Of a stretch of DNA of 38,744 nt, positions 24,116-32,612 are shown in pieces. The stretch's first letter is position 1. Each line of letters opens with the position of its first letter. The notes beneath the pieces are model-generated. The model searched no databases. It was not told the DNA's origin and saw only the letters and a list, made by a program, of their open reading frames with translations. This DNA comes from an uncultured Slackia sp. (GTDB lineage: Bacteria > Actinomycetota > Coriobacteriia > Coriobacteriales > Eggerthellaceae): positions 1 to 38,744 of the forward strand of contig CAKUIK010000023.1 of NCBI GenBank assembly GCA_934661005.1, written 5' to 3'. Position numbers and translations under genes: made by a program.

Positions 24116-25486
24116 CTAATACCCAATGACCAGTTCTTCGATTTCGGCGAGGTATTCAGGCACGCTGCATGATACCACGGTCACGGGCACGCCCGACGTG
24201 TCGCGAATATCGTCCACGGTCATATCATCAAGCGTATAGCCGTTGGAATTGAACATGATTCTCGGAAGCACCACGTAGTCGTTCGCCGACACGCCGCGAA
24301 TGGCCATGGCCACGTCAAAGCCGCACAGAAGGCCGGTTACGTCAACATTGCCGCCGAAGTGGTTGTTCTTCACCACGAGCGGCACCAAGCGGCCTTTCGT
24401 AGGAGCTTCCTCCATCAGGCGAGCCATGCAGGGGCGCTGCGCCTCTCCGAAGATGTAGTACACGCGCGCATCTTCCTCTTCAAGCACTTCGGCCAAATGC
24501 TCGAGTTGCTCGGCACACGATTCCCATTCGTCAACCGACGTACGCACGATGCCGATGCCGTCTTCGAACATATCGAAATTGCCGTAATGTTCAGTGGGCG
24601 GAAGGTGCTCGAGCAAGCTGTCGGGGTACGCGTTGCAGTAAAACTCGTCGGCCAAATACACCCACGGAAAACCGCGCTCAGCCAAAGCGTGCTTTTGCAT
24701 GGGTTCCACGGTGTCGATCACATCAAGGGCAGCATCCACATCGTTGTAGCTCTTCTCGAACGAGCACTGATGCTTGGTATACCCGAGCGGCACAATGCCG
24801 ATATTCAGAATCCCGGGATGCATATAAGCCCAGGTGAGCGTTTTCTGCAGCTCGAGGCCATCGTTGTAGCCAGGTGTGAGCACGATTTGCGCGTCGAATT
24901 CGATGCCCGCCTCAAGCAGCCGCTCGAGCATGTCGATGCCGTGCTGGGCGTGCTTGCCGATCATTTTGCGACGCACCTCGGGCGTGATGCAATGCAGCGA
25001 AAGGCGCAAGGGTGAAATATGGCGCTCGACGATTTCGTCGAAGTCGTTTTCCTTCAGGTTCGTAAGAGTGACGAAGTTGCCCTGCAGAAAGCTCAATCGC
25101 CAATCGTCATCGCGCAGCACAAGCGAAGCGCGCGCGTCTTCGGGAAGCTGGCGCATGAAGCAGAACACGCAAGCGTTGCGACACGTTTTGATTTTGTCGA
25201 ACACGGCGCCGTCGAATTCGATGCCCCAATCTTCGCCCTCGTCGCGAAAGAGATCGACCTCGCCCGTCTCGCCATCGGTATCGACGTAGGAGACGGTGAT
25301 TTCCTCGCCATCGGCGTACCAACGCCAATCGAGCACATCGCGCAGAGGGTTTCCATCGACGGAAAGAATACGGCAGCCCGGCGTGAAGCCCGCGTCGTCG
25401 AACGGCGAGCCCTCGGCGACGCTGATAATTTCACCGCCGCCTTCCGGCATGCCCGGATATTCGTGCACATAGCGGCTCTCTGCCAT
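24116..25486 (-). CDS. PDZ/radical-SAM protein with DUF512 domain
   Basis: This 456-residue protein begins with a PDZ-like fold (EGGGEIISVAEGSPFDDAGFTPG...). It then has the cluster-binding motif CRNACVFC (three Cys in CxxxCxxC), LSLHCITPEVRRKMIG and a C-terminal DUF512 region (FGEAQRPCMARLM, VKNNHFGGNVDVTGLL, PRIMFNSNGYTLDD). The architecture is conserved in Firmicutes and Coriobacteriia, and my recollection is that it is often encoded next to der, as here. The reaction is unknown; a role in ribosome or rRNA maturation is suggested only by this neighbourhood. ATG at 25486 is preceded by AAAGGAG; the frame extends five codons upstream only because that ribosome site reads as codons. Confidence 0.88.
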   Translation of the reverse strand: MAESRYVHEYPGMPEGGGEIISVAEGSPFDDAGFTPGCRILSVDGNPLRDVLDWRWYADGEEITVSYVDTDGETGEVDLFRDEGEDWGIEFDGAVFDKIKTCRNACVFCFMRQLPEDARASLVLRDDDWRLSFLQGNFVTLTNLKENDFDEIVERHISPLRLSLHCITPEVRRKMIGKHAQHGIDMLERLLEAGIEFDAQIVLTPGYNDGLELQKTLTWAYMHPGILNIGIVPLGYTKHQCSFEKSYNDVDAALDVIDTVEPMQKHALAERGFPWVYLADEFYCNAYPDSLLEHLPPTEHYGNFDMFEDGIGIVRTSVDEWESCAEQLEHLAEVLEEEDARVYYIFGEAQRPCMARLMEEAPTKGRLVPLVVKNNHFGGNVDVTGLLCGFDVAMAIRGVSANDYVVLPRIMFNSNGYTLDDMTVDDIRDTSGVPVTVVSCSVPEYLAEIEELVIGY

Positions 25487-25507
25487 GCACACTCCTTTCA
25501 CCTATAC

Positions 25508-25534
25508 GAAAGCGGGCGGCCGCACGCCGCCCGC
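25508..25534 (-). terminator. Terminator after the M23 peptidase gene
   Basis: GCGGGCGGC (25512-25520) and GCCGCCCGC (25526-25534) form a perfect GC stem with a 5-nt loop, followed on the minus strand by TTTCG. It is 22 bp past the peptidase stop and before the DUF512 gene. The T-run is short, so read-through is likely. Confidence 0.65.
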
Positions 25535-25556
25535 AAAATACCACATTCGGGAGTTC

Positions 25557-26756
25557 TTACCAGCCGAAATACGCCGCCGGGTTCACAGCAGTGCCCGTTA
25601 CGCCATTGCTGCACCCCGTATTGATTTGGAAGTGCAAATGGGGGCCGGTGGAAAAGCCCGTGCTGCCGGAAATCGAGATTTGCTGGCCTGCGGAAACGCG
25701 CTGGCCAACCGAAACGAGCACCTGAGAGTTATGCAGGTACCACGTCACCAAGCCGCCGCCGTGGTCGACCGTAACAGCAATGCCGCCCGTGCCAAACCAG
25801 CCAGCTGTGGTAACCGTACCATCGGCCATGCAGTAAACAGGCTCGTAGGAATTCGACAAGTCGACGCCCTGGTGGAAGTCGCCGATGGAGGGACGCCAGC
25901 CAAAACCGCTCGTGACGTATTTGCCAGGAGCCGGGTTCACCCAGCCGGAAACGCTTCCCGAATAGCTCGCAGAAGAGCTGCCCGACGAAGAGCTGCTCGA
26001 GCTCTGCTGAATAGCCCTTTGGGCGGCGGCAGCGGCTTCTTCTTCTTTCTGCTTGGCTTCTTCGGCACTCATGCGCGTTTGCTCGGCCTCGGCGAGAATA
26101 GCGGAAATGTCGCTGTTCATGTCGTCGTATTGCTTCTGCAGGGCGGCCTGAGCGGTTTCCAGCTCTTCCTTGGCGGCCTTGGCGTTGGCAAGCTCTTCGG
26201 CCGCGACCTTTTCCTGTTTGGAGTATTCGGCATGGGCAGCCTCGGCCTCGGCCTTGGCGTCTTTGTTCTGCTGCACGAGCGCGGCATCTTGCTGGCTGAT
26301 GCGCTCAACGGAATCCCAATTGGTAACGAAGTCGTCGAACGACTGCGAACCGAAGATAACGTCGATCATGCTCATGCTGCCTTCGCGGTAAATCGAATTG
26401 GCGCGCCTGGCCAGCTGGTCACGCGTGCTTTCGATGAGCGATTGGGCTTCATCGATGCGCTGCTGGGCAGCATCCATGGCAGCAACGGCGGCCTCATGGG
26501 CGTCGTTTGCGGTGTTGTAGCGCTCAAGCGCCTCGTTATACTGCGTTTGCATCGAATCGAGCTTGGCCTTCATCTCGTCTGCCTCGGCCTGCTTCGAGGC
26601 GGCAGACGCGGCGAGTTCGTCGGCTTTCGCATTCAAATCGTCAGATTCGGCGGCATATGCCAGCCAAGGGAAAAGCATCGCGCATCCCGCGACGCCGGCA
26701 GCTTTCAAGAAATTGCGGCGCGTCCAGCCGCGAAGTTCAGAGCCAGTTTCGTTCAT
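25557..26756 (-). CDS. Tat-exported M23 family peptidoglycan endopeptidase with coiled coil
   Basis: This 399-residue protein starts with a twin-arginine signal (TRRNFLKAAGVAG, cleavage near AYA at about 37). A long coiled coil follows (about 40-250, CwlO/EnvC type), then a Ser-rich linker and a C-terminal LytM/M23 domain. Zinc ligands are intact: His and Asp in FHQGVDLS, the PHLHFQ motif and a further active-site His in TWYLHNS, so it should be active, unlike degenerate activators such as EnvC. It probably cuts stem-peptide bridges during growth or separation. ATG at 26756 has AAGGAG at suitable spacing. It is followed by its own hairpin terminator. Confidence 0.88.
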   Translation of the reverse strand: MNETGSELRGWTRRNFLKAAGVAGCAMLFPWLAYAAESDDLNAKADELAASAASKQAEADEMKAKLDSMQTQYNEALERYNTANDAHEAAVAAMDAAQQRIDEAQSLIESTRDQLARRANSIYREGSMSMIDVIFGSQSFDDFVTNWDSVERISQQDAALVQQNKDAKAEAEAAHAEYSKQEKVAAEELANAKAAKEELETAQAALQKQYDDMNSDISAILAEAEQTRMSAEEAKQKEEEAAAAAQRAIQQSSSSSSSGSSSASYSGSVSGWVNPAPGKYVTSGFGWRPSIGDFHQGVDLSNSYEPVYCMADGTVTTAGWFGTGGIAVTVDHGGGLVTWYLHNSQVLVSVGQRVSAGQQISISGSTGFSTGPHLHFQINTGCSNGVTGTAVNPAAYFGW

Positions 26757-26823
26757 AGCGTGGTTGCTCCTTAATCTGTCGTTGCGCACTCTGCAAGGCG
26801 AGAATGCGCAGACCAACAGACCG

Positions 26824-26832
26824 ATTCTAGCA
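26824..26832 (-). promoter_or_regulatory. Extended -10 promoter for the M23 peptidase gene
   Basis: The minus strand reads TGCTAGAAT, TG-n-TAGAAT, 68 bp upstream of the chosen start. It lies just upstream of an in-frame ATG at 26816, which would fall almost at the transcription start, so it supports the ATG at 26756. Confidence 0.5.
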
Positions 26833-26856
26833 GGAAACGCACGCGCCGAGAAGCAA

Positions 26857-27684
26857 TTACATTGCTTCCAAACATTCCACCACTTCTTGAATTTGATCGG
26901 CGGGCGTGGAAGCCCCGGCCGTCACGCCCACGGTTTTGCAGCCCGCAAACCACGACGCGTCCAGCTCATCGGCGCCTTCCACGAAATGCGATTTCTCGCA
27001 GTGCGCCTTGCAAATCTCGAAGAGATGCGTGGTGTTCGACGAATTCTTGCCGCCCACGATAACGATGGCATCGACTTCGCCGGCAAGGCGCGCCGCCGAT
27101 TCCTGGCGCTGGCGCGTGGCGAAGCAGATAGTGTTTTTCACGGTGGGCTCAATGCCGCGCGCGCGAATGGCGTCGGCAACCGATTCGAGCTTTTCGGTGC
27201 TTTGGGTCGTTTGCACCACAACGCCCACGGGCTCGATAAGCTCATCGGGCAATTCGCCGGCGTTCGCAACCACGACGGCGCGCTCGCCCGCATGCCCGCA
27301 CAGCCCGCGTACTTCGGGGTGGTCGGCGCGGCCCACAACCACCACGGTGCCGCCCATGTCGCGAAGCTGCGCTGCGGAGCGCTGCGCCTTCGCCACATGA
27401 GGGCACGTCGCGTCGATAACCGTGAGACCCCGCTCGCGCAACGTGGCAAGCACGTCGGGTTCCACGCCATGGCTGCGAATAATCACGATGCCTTCCTGCA
27501 CATCGTCGGGCGACGCGGCAACGTGCACGCCGTTGGCATCGAGCTCTTCAACGACTTTGGGGTTGTGGATCAAAGGCCCAAGCGTATAGGTGTCTTCATC
27601 GTCGAGCATGGCGGCATTTGCCATATCGAGCGCACGCTCGACTCCGTAGCAAACGCCAGCATGTTTGGCGCGAATCACTTCCAC
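26857..27684 (-). CDS. ispH: 4-hydroxy-3-methylbut-2-enyl diphosphate reductase
   Basis: This 275-residue iron-sulfur enzyme performs the last step of the MEP isoprenoid pathway, giving IPP and DMAPP. The three cluster cysteines are Cys12 (HAGVCYG), Cys94 (DATCPHV) and Cys187 (NTICFATRQRQ). Substrate histidines are His40 (LIHNP), His72 (RSHGV) and His122 (ADHPE). There is no ATG. Of two GTG codons, the one at 27684 gives MEVIRAKHAG and 8-bp spacing from AGGAGG; the one at 27690 is only 2 bp from it. It is downstream of plsC across 138 bp and stands alone before the M23 gene. Confidence 0.94.
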   Translation of the reverse strand: MEVIRAKHAGVCYGVERALDMANAAMLDDEDTYTLGPLIHNPKVVEELDANGVHVAASPDDVQEGIVIIRSHGVEPDVLATLRERGLTVIDATCPHVAKAQRSAAQLRDMGGTVVVVGRADHPEVRGLCGHAGERAVVVANAGELPDELIEPVGVVVQTTQSTEKLESVADAIRARGIEPTVKNTICFATRQRQESAARLAGEVDAIVIVGGKNSSNTTHLFEICKAHCEKSHFVEGADELDASWFAGCKTVGVTAGASTPADQIQEVVECLEAM

Positions 27685-27741
27685 GAGCACATCCTCCTTG
27701 GTTGGCGGGTCAAAACGCGACCCCGGTATTTTCTATCATCG

Positions 27742-27771
27742 AGTATCGGACGAAACGCAGCGCACATTCAA
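27742..27771 (-). promoter_or_regulatory. Possible promoter for ispH
   Basis: On the minus strand TTGAAT (27766-27771) and GATACT (27742-27747) are spaced by 18 bp, each with four of six consensus matches. It lies about 58 bp upstream of the ispH start, within the plsC-ispH gap. Confidence 0.35.
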
Positions 27772-27822
27772 GCGGCATATCGCGTTCGCGATTCATCGGA
27801 TTTCTGCCTTGGCGAGCATGCG

Positions 27823-28647
27823 TTAGGCAAGCGGGCGCGAAAGCGTCTTTCCCGCCAGCTCAGCGGAAAAGTCGCGCGCCTCGGGGAACAGCGCCTTCAT
27901 GTCCACTTCTTCGCGGTTCACGTTGTCGCGAAGCGCGTAGCACTCGCGCATGGCATACCACGATGCCGCATCAAGACGGTCTTCCTTGGGCAGGAAGTCG
28001 AAGTCTTCCAAATAAATGGGAGCGCCGAACACCACCGTGACCTTGGGGAAGTGCATGCGCTCGCCCTTGCGCTTGATGGCATCGACATTGCGAATGGATG
28101 AAGGAACGATAGGAGCCTTGCCCATGCGCGCGATAAACGCCGCGCCGCCGTGCAATTCCGGCTCGGCAGTGCCACGGCCGCGACGCGTGCCTTCGGGAAA
28201 AATGCCCACGCTTTCGCCGCGCTTCAGCATAGCCGTTGCGCGCTTGATCGCCGTGCGGTCGGCCGAGCCGCGCTTAATGGGGAACGCCCCAACGCGCGAA
28301 ATCACTTGGCCCGCAAGGCCGCCGGCGTTGGCGAACATGTTGTCGCGCGCCATGAAGCGCACCCACTGCCTGGGGCGCGCGGCAATCCATATGAATGCGG
28401 GGTCGAGGTAGGAAGCATGATTGCCAATAACCACCGCGCCGCGCTTGCCGTCGAACTGGCGAAGGTTTTCGATACCCTCAACCTTATAGCGGAAGGCGAT
28501 TTTAAACGCGATGAAGATAATCGCGTACACGATGTTGCCGACGAAGTGCCCCACACGTTTCGGGACGCTCTCGCCCTCTTTCACCTTTTCAAGGCCGTCA
28601 ACAGGGTCGATGGGCATATCCCACATGTCTTTGTATGCGAGAAACAC
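27823..28647 (-). CDS. plsC: 1-acyl-sn-glycerol-3-phosphate acyltransferase
   Basis: This 274-residue membrane-associated enzyme turns lysophosphatidate into phosphatidate. It has the acyltransferase motifs NHASYLD (His77, Asp82), the FPEGTR box (150-155) and a downstream PIVPSSIRN segment, with a hydrophobic segment near 38-53. The start is GTG at 28647 behind AGGAGG and 9 bp past the cmk stop. The cmk-plsC-ispH order is a common arrangement in Clostridia and Coriobacteriia. Confidence 0.92.
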   Translation of the reverse strand: MFLAYKDMWDMPIDPVDGLEKVKEGESVPKRVGHFVGNIVYAIIFIAFKIAFRYKVEGIENLRQFDGKRGAVVIGNHASYLDPAFIWIAARPRQWVRFMARDNMFANAGGLAGQVISRVGAFPIKRGSADRTAIKRATAMLKRGESVGIFPEGTRRGRGTAEPELHGGAAFIARMGKAPIVPSSIRNVDAIKRKGERMHFPKVTVVFGAPIYLEDFDFLPKEDRLDAASWYAMRECYALRDNVNREEVDMKALFPEARDFSAELAGKTLSRPLA

Positions 28648-28656
28648 GCGCCCCTC

Positions 28657-29337
28657 CTATGCGTTCGCGCCCGCGGCGCGCGCCATATCGCAGATTTGCT
28701 CAATGATTTCGTCAATCGTAAAGCCGGTGGAATCGATGCACTTCGCGTCGGCGGCCGCCACGAGCGGAGATGTCTCGCGAGCCGAATCGAGCTCATCGCG
28801 CCTCACGATATCGGCGAGTACCTCTTCAAAATCCACAGAGCCAATTCCACGCGCCTCGTTTTGCGCCACGCGACGGCGGGCGCGTTCTTCGTTGCTTGCG
28901 GTAAGGAATACCTTGACTTCGGCCTGAGGGAATACGACCGTGCCAATATCGCGACCCTCGACCACGTAATCGCCCTGCGAGCCAATGCGGCGCTGCTGCT
29001 CGACGAGCGCCTCGCGCACTTCGGGGTGCTTCGAGGCAGAACTCACCGACCTGTCAATGCGCGCGGCGCGAATATCGCTCGTCACGTCGACGCCGTCAAT
29101 GAATACCTGCTTGGGGGCGGGGTTGCCCGGCTCATGCGAGAAGGAAATCGCACGTTCTCGCGAGATTTCGCCCAAAGCGGCAGAGTCTTCGAGCGAGACG
29201 CCATGCTCGAGCGCGTACCACGCAATGCTTCGATACATTGCACCCGTATCGAGGCAGTTGAAGCCAAGCGCCTTCGCGACCGATTTGGACACGGTCGACT
29301 TGCCGGCCCCAGAGGGGCCGTCAATAGCAATAATCAT
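28657..29337 (-). CDS. cmk: Cytidylate kinase
   Basis: This 226-residue kinase phosphorylates CMP and dCMP. It has the P-loop GPSGAGKST (7-15), the CMP-site segment LDTGAMYRSIAWYAL, and VVEGRDIGTVVFP with the family arginine, then RRVAQNEARG in the lid. ATG at 29337 has AGAAAGG upstream. It follows aroA by 15 bp and precedes plsC by 9 bp, so these genes form one transcript. Confidence 0.96.
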   Translation of the reverse strand: MIIAIDGPSGAGKSTVSKSVAKALGFNCLDTGAMYRSIAWYALEHGVSLEDSAALGEISRERAISFSHEPGNPAPKQVFIDGVDVTSDIRAARIDRSVSSASKHPEVREALVEQQRRIGSQGDYVVEGRDIGTVVFPQAEVKVFLTASNEERARRRVAQNEARGIGSVDFEEVLADIVRRDELDSARETSPLVAAADAKCIDSTGFTIDEIIEQICDMARAAGANA

Positions 29338-29352
29338 GAATAGTTTGCCTTT

Positions 29353-30687
29353 CTAGCGCTCGCGCACAAGCGAGCGAATGTCGGAAAGAAACGCGGGGTA
29401 GCTTACCGCACACGACTCGAAATCGGCAACCTGAACGGGGCAATTACCCGAAAGACCCGCAAGTGCCCACGTCATGGCGAGGCGATGGTCTTTTCCAGTC
29501 TCGAATTTCACGCCTTCGGGAACAACCAGGTTGGGGTCGCCCTCGATGAACAGGTCGCTGCCATCGGCCCATGCGTCAATACCGATTTTCGTAAGGCCAT
29601 CGATGACGGCGGCCACGCGGTCGGTTTCTTTCACGCGCAACTCGTCGATGCCGCGGAATACCGTGATGCCCCTCGCATGCGCCGCAACAAGCGCAAGCAC
29701 GGGAACTTCGTCAACGAGCGACGGGATTTTATCGGCGGGAACCTCGCAACCATGGAGTTTGTCGCAGTACTGCACCGAAATGATGCCCGAGAGTTCCTTG
29801 CCCGATGACGATACGCTGCGTCGCGACGCGTCAACGCCCATTTGCTCGAGCGTACGCAGGAAGCCAATGCGGGCAGGGTTGAGCGATACGCCCTCAATTT
29901 GAATGGCGCTGCCGGGAATAAGGGCCGCGGCGCACGCGATGAACGCCGCCGAAGACGGATCGCCCGGAACTACAACCTCGGAGGCTTTGAGCGTTACAGG
30001 GCCGGTGACTTCGGCAACGCCCGATGCTGCCGTGGTTTGGGCACCGAACTCGGGCAGCATGAGCTCGGTATGATTGCGGCTCGGCGAAGGCTCGGTAACG
30101 CGCGTGGTGCCTTCCGCAGAAAGCCCCGCGAGCAAAATCGCAGTTTTCACCTGGGCAGATGCAACGGGAGCATCGTAATCGAGCGCCTTGAGGCTGCGTG
30201 AGCCATGAATCGTGAGCGGCAGCGTGTCTTGGCCTTCGGGCAAAAACTTCGCGCCCATCTTCGAAAGCGGGCCCGAAACGCGACGCATGGGACGACGGCG
30301 AAGCGAGTCATCGCCGGTAAGCTCCACTTCAATGTCCCACGGAGCCAAGATGCCCATGAGCAAACGCGTCGTGGTGCCGGAATTGCCGCAATCGATTGGC
30401 TCACCAGGCGCGCTTGGGCCCTTCGCGCCCCACCCGGTAATGCCGCCATACAGGCTTCCATCGGGGGCCTTTTCCAGGTTCACTTTGGCGCCGAGCTTGC
30501 TAACCGCGCCAAGAGAACTGCGCACGTCTTCAGAATCGAGCACGCCCGAAAGGCGCGAGGTGCCTTCGGCCATCGCCGCGAAAAGCACCGCGCGATGCGA
30601 AATGGATTTGTCGCCAGGCACCGAAATGCTGCCGATGAGCGGGCCGTTAACCGGCTCGATAGTCGTAAGATTTTCCTGGGTGGCCAT
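29353..30687 (-). CDS. aroA: 3-phosphoshikimate 1-carboxyvinyltransferase (EPSP synthase)
   Basis: This 444-residue enzyme joins PEP to shikimate 3-phosphate for aromatic amino acid synthesis. It shows PGDKSISHRAVLFAA near residue 24, CGNSGTTTRLLMG, SLRRRPMRR, SAQVKTAILL, SRNHTELML and DELRVKETDR, all expected for AroA. The SRNHTE motif is typical of class II rather than class I enzymes. ATG at 30687 has a strong AAGGAGGAGG site. It is the first gene of the aroA-cmk-plsC group, and the gap upstream holds a large inverted repeat. Confidence 0.95.
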   Translation of the reverse strand: MATQENLTTIEPVNGPLIGSISVPGDKSISHRAVLFAAMAEGTSRLSGVLDSEDVRSSLGAVSKLGAKVNLEKAPDGSLYGGITGWGAKGPSAPGEPIDCGNSGTTTRLLMGILAPWDIEVELTGDDSLRRRPMRRVSGPLSKMGAKFLPEGQDTLPLTIHGSRSLKALDYDAPVASAQVKTAILLAGLSAEGTTRVTEPSPSRNHTELMLPEFGAQTTAASGVAEVTGPVTLKASEVVVPGDPSSAAFIACAAALIPGSAIQIEGVSLNPARIGFLRTLEQMGVDASRRSVSSSGKELSGIISVQYCDKLHGCEVPADKIPSLVDEVPVLALVAAHARGITVFRGIDELRVKETDRVAAVIDGLTKIGIDAWADGSDLFIEGDPNLVVPEGVKFETGKDHRLAMTWALAGLSGNCPVQVADFESCAVSYPAFLSDIRSLVRER

Positions 30688-30718
30688 TTTGCCCTCCTCC
30701 TTCGCAGATAATTCTACG

Positions 30719-30850
30719 AATCCCAGCGCTTGTCACCACGTCCCCCGATTCCGCTTCGGTCAAGTCCTGGCTCGCACGAAAGCCACTTTAAGTGGCTTTC
30801 GGCTCGTGCGGAATCTTGCGGAATCGGAAGACGTGGCGACAAGCTGGATT
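30719..30850. repeat. 132-bp imperfect inverted-repeat element between rluB-like gene and aroA
   Basis: Outer arms 30728-30754 and 30818-30844 pair at 24 of 27 positions, and flanking AATCC/GGATT and CAGC/GCTG blocks extend the match to 30719-30850 with small bulges. An inner perfect palindrome, CGAAAGCCACTT (30777-30788) with AAGTGGCTTTCG (30790-30801), sits near the middle. It has no coding frame, no T-run and no clear target-site duplication. It may be a mobile palindromic element of the REP or MITE kind, or a structured region of the operon RNA. I see no second copy in this window. Apart from it, the gap from 30688 to 30905 holds nothing recognisable. Confidence 0.75.
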
Positions 30851-30905
30851 TCAAAAAGTTGCATCGCGCAACCCTGAGTCACGCATCGCACGATTTCCTA
30901 AAATT

Positions 30906-31694
30906 CTAGCACGAGGGCGCTTCGATGCCTGCGGCTTGTTGCAATGCCTTCACTTCTTCGCCGCTGAGCACCCTCCACGCGCCTTCGGGCAAATCCCCCA
31001 GCGAAAGCGGGCCGAAGTTGGAGCGGTGCAGTTGCAGCACTTCGTGGCCAACCGCCGAGCACATGCGTTTCACCTGGCGTTTCCTGCCTTCGTGGATGGT
31101 GATTTCCACATCGGTTTTGCCTTTCGCTATGCGCTCGATGCGAACGTGGGCAGGCAACGTGGGACCGTCGTCGAGCTCAATGCCTTGCTCAAGAGCGCAG
31201 GCCTGCTCTTGCGACATAATGCCCGCCACACGCGCATGGTAGGTCTTATCGACGTGGTGGCGCGGGTGCAAAAGGCTGTTGCCCAGCTCGCCGTCGGTCG
31301 AAAAAAGCAAAAGACCTGTGGTATCCATGTCGAGGCGCCCCACGGGGAAAAGCCCTGGGAAGCGATCGGTGGGCACGAGGCTTGCCACGCAAGGGCGCCC
31401 GTGCGGGTCGGACATGGTGGTGAGGTAGCCGGCCGGCTTATTGAGCATGATGGTGACCGACGAATCGAACAGGCGCACGACCACGCCGTCGACCTCGACC
31501 ACATCGCACAGGGGGTTCACCTTGCTGCCGAGCTCGGTTACTACTTCCCCGTTCACGCGCACGCGGCCCGCGGTCATGAGGTTCTCGCTTCCGCGACGGC
31601 TCGCAGCGCCCGCGCGCGCGAGGAACTTCTGCAAGCGCATAGGAACAATGGCCTCGCCGTTCGGGCCAAACTGGGTGGGCTTGGGATCGCTCAT
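30906..31694 (-). CDS. rluB: RsuA/RluB-family pseudouridine synthase
   Basis: This 262-residue enzyme has an N-terminal S4 RNA-binding domain (MRLQKFLARAGAASRRGSENL) and a catalytic domain with the active Asp in VGRLDMDTTGLLL. HEGRKRQVKRM near the C terminus is typical of the RluB/RluE/RsuA branch. It isomerises a uridine in rRNA, most likely in 23S. Whether it is RluB proper is not certain. ATG at 31694 lies 3 bp after the scpB stop, and this rluB-scpB-scpA order is common in Gram-positives. Confidence 0.9.
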   Translation of the reverse strand: MSDPKPTQFGPNGEAIVPMRLQKFLARAGAASRRGSENLMTAGRVRVNGEVVTELGSKVNPLCDVVEVDGVVVRLFDSSVTIMLNKPAGYLTTMSDPHGRPCVASLVPTDRFPGLFPVGRLDMDTTGLLLFSTDGELGNSLLHPRHHVDKTYHARVAGIMSQEQACALEQGIELDDGPTLPAHVRIERIAKGKTDVEITIHEGRKRQVKRMCSAVGHEVLQLHRSNFGPLSLGDLPEGAWRVLSGEEVKALQQAAGIEAPSC

Positions 31695-31697
31695 CGG

Positions 31698-32612
31698 CTA
31701 GGCCTCGCTTTCGTCGTTGCTCGCATCGCCTTCGGCGTAGCGAGGGCCGTCTTCGTTATTGTCCAGGTCGCTTCCGTGAGCACGAGCATCGTTTTCCGCG
31801 CCGCGCGCATCTTCTTCGACGCCCTCGTCGACCGACCACACCGTTTCGGGCATGCCGAAAGCCTGGGCAATCGCATCGCCCATGTTCGATGCCGCGACGA
31901 GCTCGTCGCCTTCCCCACCTTCCATCGCGGGCGCGAAATTGCCCACGATGCGTTCGCTTTCATCAAGGCCCAAATCGAGCGTGAGGTCGTCATCGAAAAG
32001 CGTCGACGCCTGTTCTTCATGGGCGCGGCGCGTGGCTCCCAGACGCTCACGAATCAGCTCGCGGCTCTGTTCGTCGGGCGCGAAGTCTTCCAAATTCGGC
32101 AAATCGCGCGTTGACGCGAGGCCGAACTTCTCCAAAAACGCGCGCGAAGTCGCATACAAAATCGGCTGGCCAGGCGCGTTTTTATCGCGCCCCGCCTCAC
32201 GCACGAGGCCTTTTTCGACAAGAGAATTAATAGGACTGTCGGAATTCACGCCGCGCACCGATGTCACGCCCGAACGCGTGATGGGCTGGTTATAGGCAAT
32301 GACCGCGAGCGTTTCCAACGCCGCCTGCGTGAGCTTGCGCGTGTCCCACGAAAGCACGTATTTCTCGATAAGCTCATGATGGCGCGGATGCGTATAAAAG
32401 CGCCAGCCGCCCGCAACCTCGCGCAGCTGAATGCCGCGATCTTCCGATTCGAGACGCGCGCGAATCGCATCGAGGGCCGCCTCAACGGCCTTCAAATCGA
32501 CCTCGAGCATCTCAGCTATCGTAAGTGCGCCCACAGGCTCATCGCTCACGAAAAGCAGCGCCTCGATAGCTCCGGAAATATCGCTCGATTGCATTTCCCC
32601 ATGCTCTTCCAT
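31698..32612 (-). CDS. scpB: Segregation and condensation protein B with acidic tail
   Basis: ScpB bridges ScpA and the SMC heads in the condensin complex. The 304-residue protein has the tandem winged-helix region (about 8-185) with the family signatures ALLFVSDEPV, LTQAALETLAVIAYNQPITRSGV and LYATSRAFLEKFGL. A C-terminal tail of about 100 residues is very acidic and probably disordered, so the protein is longer than the usual 180-200. The start ATG at 32612 overlaps the scpA stop as TAATG, giving coupled translation; a start three codons earlier is only 2 bp from GAGGAG. Confidence 0.93.
   Translation of the reverse strand: MEEHGEMQSSDISGAIEALLFVSDEPVGALTIAEMLEVDLKAVEAALDAIRARLESEDRGIQLREVAGGWRFYTHPRHHELIEKYVLSWDTRKLTQAALETLAVIAYNQPITRSGVTSVRGVNSDSPINSLVEKGLVREAGRDKNAPGQPILYATSRAFLEKFGLASTRDLPNLEDFAPDEQSRELIRERLGATRRAHEEQASTLFDDDLTLDLGLDESERIVGNFAPAMEGGEGDELVAASNMGDAIAQAFGMPETVWSVDEGVEEDARGAENDARAHGSDLDNNEDGPRYAEGDASNDESEA

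Noticed and set aside
26563..28101. Plus-strand open frame of 512 codons
   Set aside because: It spans the antisense of three unrelated genes (M23, ispH, plsC) and their gaps, which a real gene would not do.
30792..32114. Plus-strand open frame of 440 codons
   Set aside because: It crosses the inverted repeat and runs antisense to rluB and scpB without recognisable motifs.
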